From CAIKZZ01 sp035524595 (lineage in GTDB: Bacteria; Pseudomonadota; Gammaproteobacteria; Steroidobacterales; Steroidobacteraceae): 29,078 nt of DNA. The translations under genes and the position numbers were made by a program. Below the pieces are notes generated by a model. That model saw nothing but the letters and a program-made list of their open reading frames with translations. It did not search any database and was not told the DNA's origin. Positions 26,088-29,078 of this stretch are shown here, one piece after another. The number at the start of each line of letters is the position of its first letter. Within the stretch, counting starts at the first letter, position 1. The stretch lies in assembly GCA_035524595.1 (NCBI GenBank), contig DATKOP010000033.1, positions 1-29,078 on the forward strand, given 5' to 3'.

Positions 26088-26107
26088 AGCTTAGGCCCGC
26101 CGGCGGG
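26088..26107 (-). promoter_or_regulatory. Putative promoter of the molybdopterin oxidoreductase gene
   Basis: On the minus strand TAAGCT (26093-26088, 4/6) would start transcription near 26081, about 20 nt before the ATG. The perfect palindrome CCCGCCGGCGGG (26096-26107) lies 2 nt upstream, in place of a spacer and -35. Confidence 0.35.
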
Positions 26108-26137
26108 ACTTGCAACCGCCGCGCGCGGCGCGCCAAA

Positions 26138-26171
26138 GCCGTCGCCGGGCGGCGCCCGCGACGGCTATGAT
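26138..26171 (+). promoter_or_regulatory. Putative pyc promoter (-10 TATGAT) with a 28-bp inverted repeat
   Basis: GCCGTCGC (26138-26145) pairs with GCGACGGC (26158-26165), and inside them GGGC pairs with GCCC around GGC, with one unpaired C. The repeat ends exactly where TATGAT (26166-26171, 5/6) begins. It is upstream of the predicted start (about 26178), so it would act as DNA, most likely as an operator, not as an RNA hairpin. The leader would be about 52 nt. Confidence 0.45.
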
Positions 26172-26229
26172 GCAGTGCGAGATCGGCGGCGGGTGACCGC
26201 CGGCCGGGCGCGACCACGACGGGGTCCCC

Positions 26230-29078
26230 ATGACGCTCCAGCCCGCGGCGCGCGGCCGCATCCAGCGCCTCCTGATCGCCAACCGCGGCGAGATCGCGAT
26301 CCGCGTGATGCGCGCCGCCAACGAGCTCGGCATCCGCACCGTCGCGATCTACTCGCGCGAGGACCGCTTCTCGCTGCACCGGACCAAGGCCGACGAGAGC
26401 TACCTGGTGGGCGAGGGCAAGGGCCCGGTGGAGGCCTACCTCGACGTCGCCGGCATCGTGCGCATCGCGCGCGAGGCGCACTGCGACGCGGTGCACCCGG
26501 GCTACGGCTTCCTGGCCGAGAACCCCGAGTTCGCCGAGGCCTGCGCCGCGGCGGGGCTGGTGTTCGTCGGCCCGACGCCGGCGAGCATGCGCACGCTCGG
26601 CAACAAGGTCGCGGCGCGCGCGCTCGCGACCGCGGCGGGCGTGCCGGTGATGCCGGCCACCGGGCCGCTGCCGGCGGACCCGGCCGAGGCCGCGCGGCTC
26701 GCCGCCGGCGTCGGCTACCCGCTGATGCTGAAGGCCAGCTGGGGCGGCGGCGGGCGCGGCATGCGCCTGATCGAGGACGAGGCCGGGCTCGCCGAGCACG
26801 TCGCCGCGGCGCGGCGCGAGGCCCGCGCCGCGTTCGGCAGCGACGAGGTCTACCTCGAGAAGCTGGTCCGGCACGCGCGCCACGTCGAGGTGCAGCTCCT
26901 CGGCGACGCGCACGGCAACCTGGTGCACCTGTGGGAGCGCGACTGCACGGTGCAGCGGCGCAACCAGAAGGTCGTCGAGCGCGCGCCGGCGCCCTTCCTC
27001 GACGCCGCGCAGCGCGCCGAGATCTGCGGCCACGCGCTCGCGATCGGCCGCGCCGCGGGCTACCGCAACGCCGGCACCGTCGAGTTCCTGCAGGACGCCG
27101 ACACCGGGCGCTTCTACTTCATCGAGGTCAACCCGCGCATCCAGGTCGAGCACACCGTGACCGAGGCGGTCACCGGCATCGACATCGTCAAGGCGCAGAT
27201 CCGCCTCGCCGAGGGCGCGACGCTCGGCACGCCGGCCTCGGGCGTGCCGCCGCAGGACGAGATCCGCGTCACCGGCCACGCGCTGCAGTGCCGGATCACG
27301 ACCGAGGATCCCGAGAACAGCTTCATCCCGGACTACGGCACGATCACCGCCTACCGGAGTCCCGCCGGCTTCGGCATCCGCCTCGACGCCGGCACCGCCT
27401 ACTCCGGCGCCTTCATCGGCCGCTACTACGACTCGCTGCTGGTCAAGGTCACGGCCTGGGCGCCGACGCCGGAGGAGACCATCCGGCGCATGCACCGTGC
27501 GCTCTGGGAGTTCCGCATCCGCGGCGTCACCACCAACCTCAGGTTCCTCGACCAGGTCATCAACCACGCGCGCTTCGCGCACGGCGAGTACACGACCAAG
27601 TTCATCGATGCGACGCCCGAGCTGTTCGACATCCCGAAGCGCCGCGACCGCGCGACCCGCCTGCTCAGCTTCGTCGGCGACCTGATCGTCAACGGCAACC
27701 CGGAGGTCAAGGGCCGGCCGCGGCCGGCGCGGCTCGCCGCGCCGCGCGTGCCGCGCCTCGAGCTGCCGCCGCTCGCGCCGGGCTCGAAGCAGCTGCTCGA
27801 CGAGCGCGGGCCCAGGGGCCTCGCCGCCTGGATGCTCGAGTCCGAGCGCGTGCTGCTCACCGACACGACGATGCGCGACGCGCACCAGTCGCTGCTCGCG
27901 ACCCGGGTCCGCAGCCACGACATGAGCGCGATCGCGCCCTACTACGCGAGCCTGCTGCCGGAGCTCTTCTCGGTCGAGTGCTGGGGCGGCGCCACCTTCG
28001 ACGTCGCGATGCGCTTCCTCAGGGAGGACCCGTGGGAGCGGCTGGCGGAGCTGCGCGCGGCGATGCCGAACCTGCTGCTGCAGATGCTGTTCCGCTCGGC
28101 GAACGCGGTCGGCTACACCAACTACCCCGACAACGTCGTGCGCTACTTCGTCGCGCAGGCGGCAGAGGCGGGCGTCGACGTGTTCCGGATCTTCGACCCG
28201 CTGAACTGGATCGACAACATGCGCGTCTCGATCGACGCGATCGGCGCGAGCGGCAAGGTGCTCGAGGCCGCGATCTGCTACACCGGCAACCTCAGCGACC
28301 CGGCCGAGCGCAAGTACGACCTCAGGTACTACGTCGGCCTCGCGAAGCAGCTCGAGAAGGCCGGCGCGCACGTGCTCGGCATCAAGGACATGGCGGGCCT
28401 GTGCCGGCCGCGCGCGGCGGCGACGCTGGTGCGTGCGCTGCGCGAGGAGGTGGGCCTCCCCATCCACTTCCACACCCACGACACGAGCGGCATCGCGGCG
28501 GCGAGCGTGCTCGCGGCGGTCGACGCCGGCTGCGACGCGGTCGACGCCGCGATCGACGCCATGAGCGGGCTCACCTCGCAGCCGTGCCTCGGCTCGATCG
28601 TCGCGGCGCTCCGGCACTCGCCGCGCGACCCCGGGCTCGACCCGGAGCACATCCGCCTCGTGTCGTCGTACTTCGAGCAGGTGCGCCACGTGTACGGCGC
28701 GTTCGAGAGCGACGTGCGCGCCGGCGCCTCCGAGGTCTACCTGCACGGCATGCCGGGCGGGCAGTACACCAACCTCAAGGAGCAGGCGCGCTCGCTCGGC
28801 ATAGACGAGCACCGCTGGCCCGAGGTCGCGCGCGCCTACGCCGAGGTGAACGCGATGTTCGGCGACATCGTCAAGGTGACGCCGTCGTCGAAGGTGGTCG
28901 GCGACCTCGCGCTCATGATGGTGACCGGCGGCCTGAGCCGCGCCCAGGTCGAGGACCCGGACTACGAGGTCGCCTTCCCCGAGTCCGTGGTGCAGCTCTT
29001 CCACGGCGACATCGGCCAGCCGCCGGGCGGGTTCCCGAAGGCGCTGCAGGCCAAGGTGCTGAAGGGACGGGCGCCGCT
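26230..29078 (+). CDS. pyc: Pyruvate carboxylase (3' end cut by window edge)
   Basis: 949 full codons of a single-chain biotin enzyme of about 1150 residues; the frame stays open to the right edge. It carboxylates pyruvate to oxaloacetate. The biotin carboxylase/ATP-grasp part (about 10-460) opens RLLIANRGEIAIRVMRAA and has KASWGGGGRGMR (168-179) and EVNPRIQVEHTVTE (299-312). The carboxyltransferase part (from about 540) has LLTDTTMRDAHQSLLATRVR, ECWGGATFDVAMRFL, FRIFDPLNW, the lysine of GIKDMAGL and the metal-binding HFHTHDTSG. The linker/allosteric region begins before the edge; the biotinyl domain is off-window. ATG 26230 is the first start before the conserved region; its ribosome site (ACGGGG) is weak. 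It is divergent from the oxidoreductase gene across 168 bp. Confidence 0.95.
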   Translation, partial: MTLQPAARGRIQRLLIANRGEIAIRVMRAANELGIRTVAIYSREDRFSLHRTKADESYLVGEGKGPVEAYLDVAGIVRIAREAHCDAVHPGYGFLAENPEFAEACAAAGLVFVGPTPASMRTLGNKVAARALATAAGVPVMPATGPLPADPAEAARLAAGVGYPLMLKASWGGGGRGMRLIEDEAGLAEHVAAARREARAAFGSDEVYLEKLVRHARHVEVQLLGDAHGNLVHLWERDCTVQRRNQKVVERAPAPFLDAAQRAEICGHALAIGRAAGYRNAGTVEFLQDADTGRFYFIEVNPRIQVEHTVTEAVTGIDIVKAQIRLAEGATLGTPASGVPPQDEIRVTGHALQCRITTEDPENSFIPDYGTITAYRSPAGFGIRLDAGTAYSGAFIGRYYDSLLVKVTAWAPTPEETIRRMHRALWEFRIRGVTTNLRFLDQVINHARFAHGEYTTKFIDATPELFDIPKRRDRATRLLSFVGDLIVNGNPEVKGRPRPARLAAPRVPRLELPPLAPGSKQLLDERGPRGLAAWMLESERVLLTDTTMRDAHQSLLATRVRSHDMSAIAPYYASLLPELFSVECWGGATFDVAMRFLREDPWERLAELRAAMPNLLLQMLFRSANAVGYTNYPDNVVRYFVAQAAEAGVDVFRIFDPLNWIDNMRVSIDAIGASGKVLEAAICYTGNLSDPAERKYDLRYYVGLAKQLEKAGAHVLGIKDMAGLCRPRAAATLVRALREEVGLPIHFHTHDTSGIAAASVLAAVDAGCDAVDAAIDAMSGLTSQPCLGSIVAALRHSPRDPGLDPEHIRLVSSYFEQVRHVYGAFESDVRAGASEVYLHGMPGGQYTNLKEQARSLGIDEHRWPEVARAYAEVNAMFGDIVKVTPSSKVVGDLALMMVTGGLSRAQVEDPDYEVAFPESVVQLFHGDIGQPPGGFPKALQAKVLKGRAP

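Noticed and set aside
26062..29004. Upstream continuation of the oxidoreductase frame on the minus strand, making a 1673-residue protein
   Set aside because: The extra N-terminal part is antisense to pyruvate carboxylase and of shadow composition. The Tat signal right after ATG 26061 and the GGAG site mark the true start.

Overview
This is a very GC-rich (about 70% or more by eye), densely coded chromosomal segment. E. coli-type GshA and NikR, paired MacB-like permeases, sigma54 control and divergent homogentisate/beta-oxidation genes point to an aerobic, free-living proteobacterium. A high-GC gammaproteobacterium of the Xanthomonadales/Steroidobacter kind is my best guess, inferred from protein style only. 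I see no rRNA, tRNA, CRISPR array, insertion sequence, prophage or island boundary, and codon use looks uniform throughout. Both edges cut genes: homogentisate dioxygenase on the left and pyruvate carboxylase on the right.

Layout. (1) 1-5687 is catabolism: hmgA (minus, partial), then a FadB-like bifunctional enzyme overlapping a FadA-type thiolase, facing a FadI-type thiolase. (2) 5791-13295 is a plus-strand series: a MATE transporter, a secreted DUF885 protein, an OmpR/TctE-type two-component system, a RidA-fold lipoprotein and gshA. (3) 13296-22328 is the most interesting part: an export operon (membrane fusion protein, ABC ATPase, two MacB/FtsX-type permeases) behind a textbook sigma54 promoter. 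It is followed by a sigma54-activating response regulator, nikR, a nickel transporter and an NtrY-like histidine kinase. (4) 22329-23970 holds a small unknown protein and a membrane diguanylate cyclase. (5) 23983-29078 holds a Tat-exported molybdopterin oxidoreductase large subunit without its iron-sulfur partner, divergent from pyruvate carboxylase.

How it works together. The 237-bp gap before the export operon contains phased GTCCGCG repeats ending in the palindrome TGTCCGCGGACA, a 12/13 match to the IHF consensus and a perfect -24/-12 element, spaced as in classical enhancer-dependent promoters. The activator encoded just behind the operon is the obvious ligand, and the kinase further downstream is its probable partner. 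A nickel module (NikR, NikR box, NiCoT permease) sits between regulator and kinase, so the window suggests an envelope-stress or compound-export system interleaved with nickel homeostasis. The exported substrate cannot be read from the sequence, and no outer-membrane channel gene is present.
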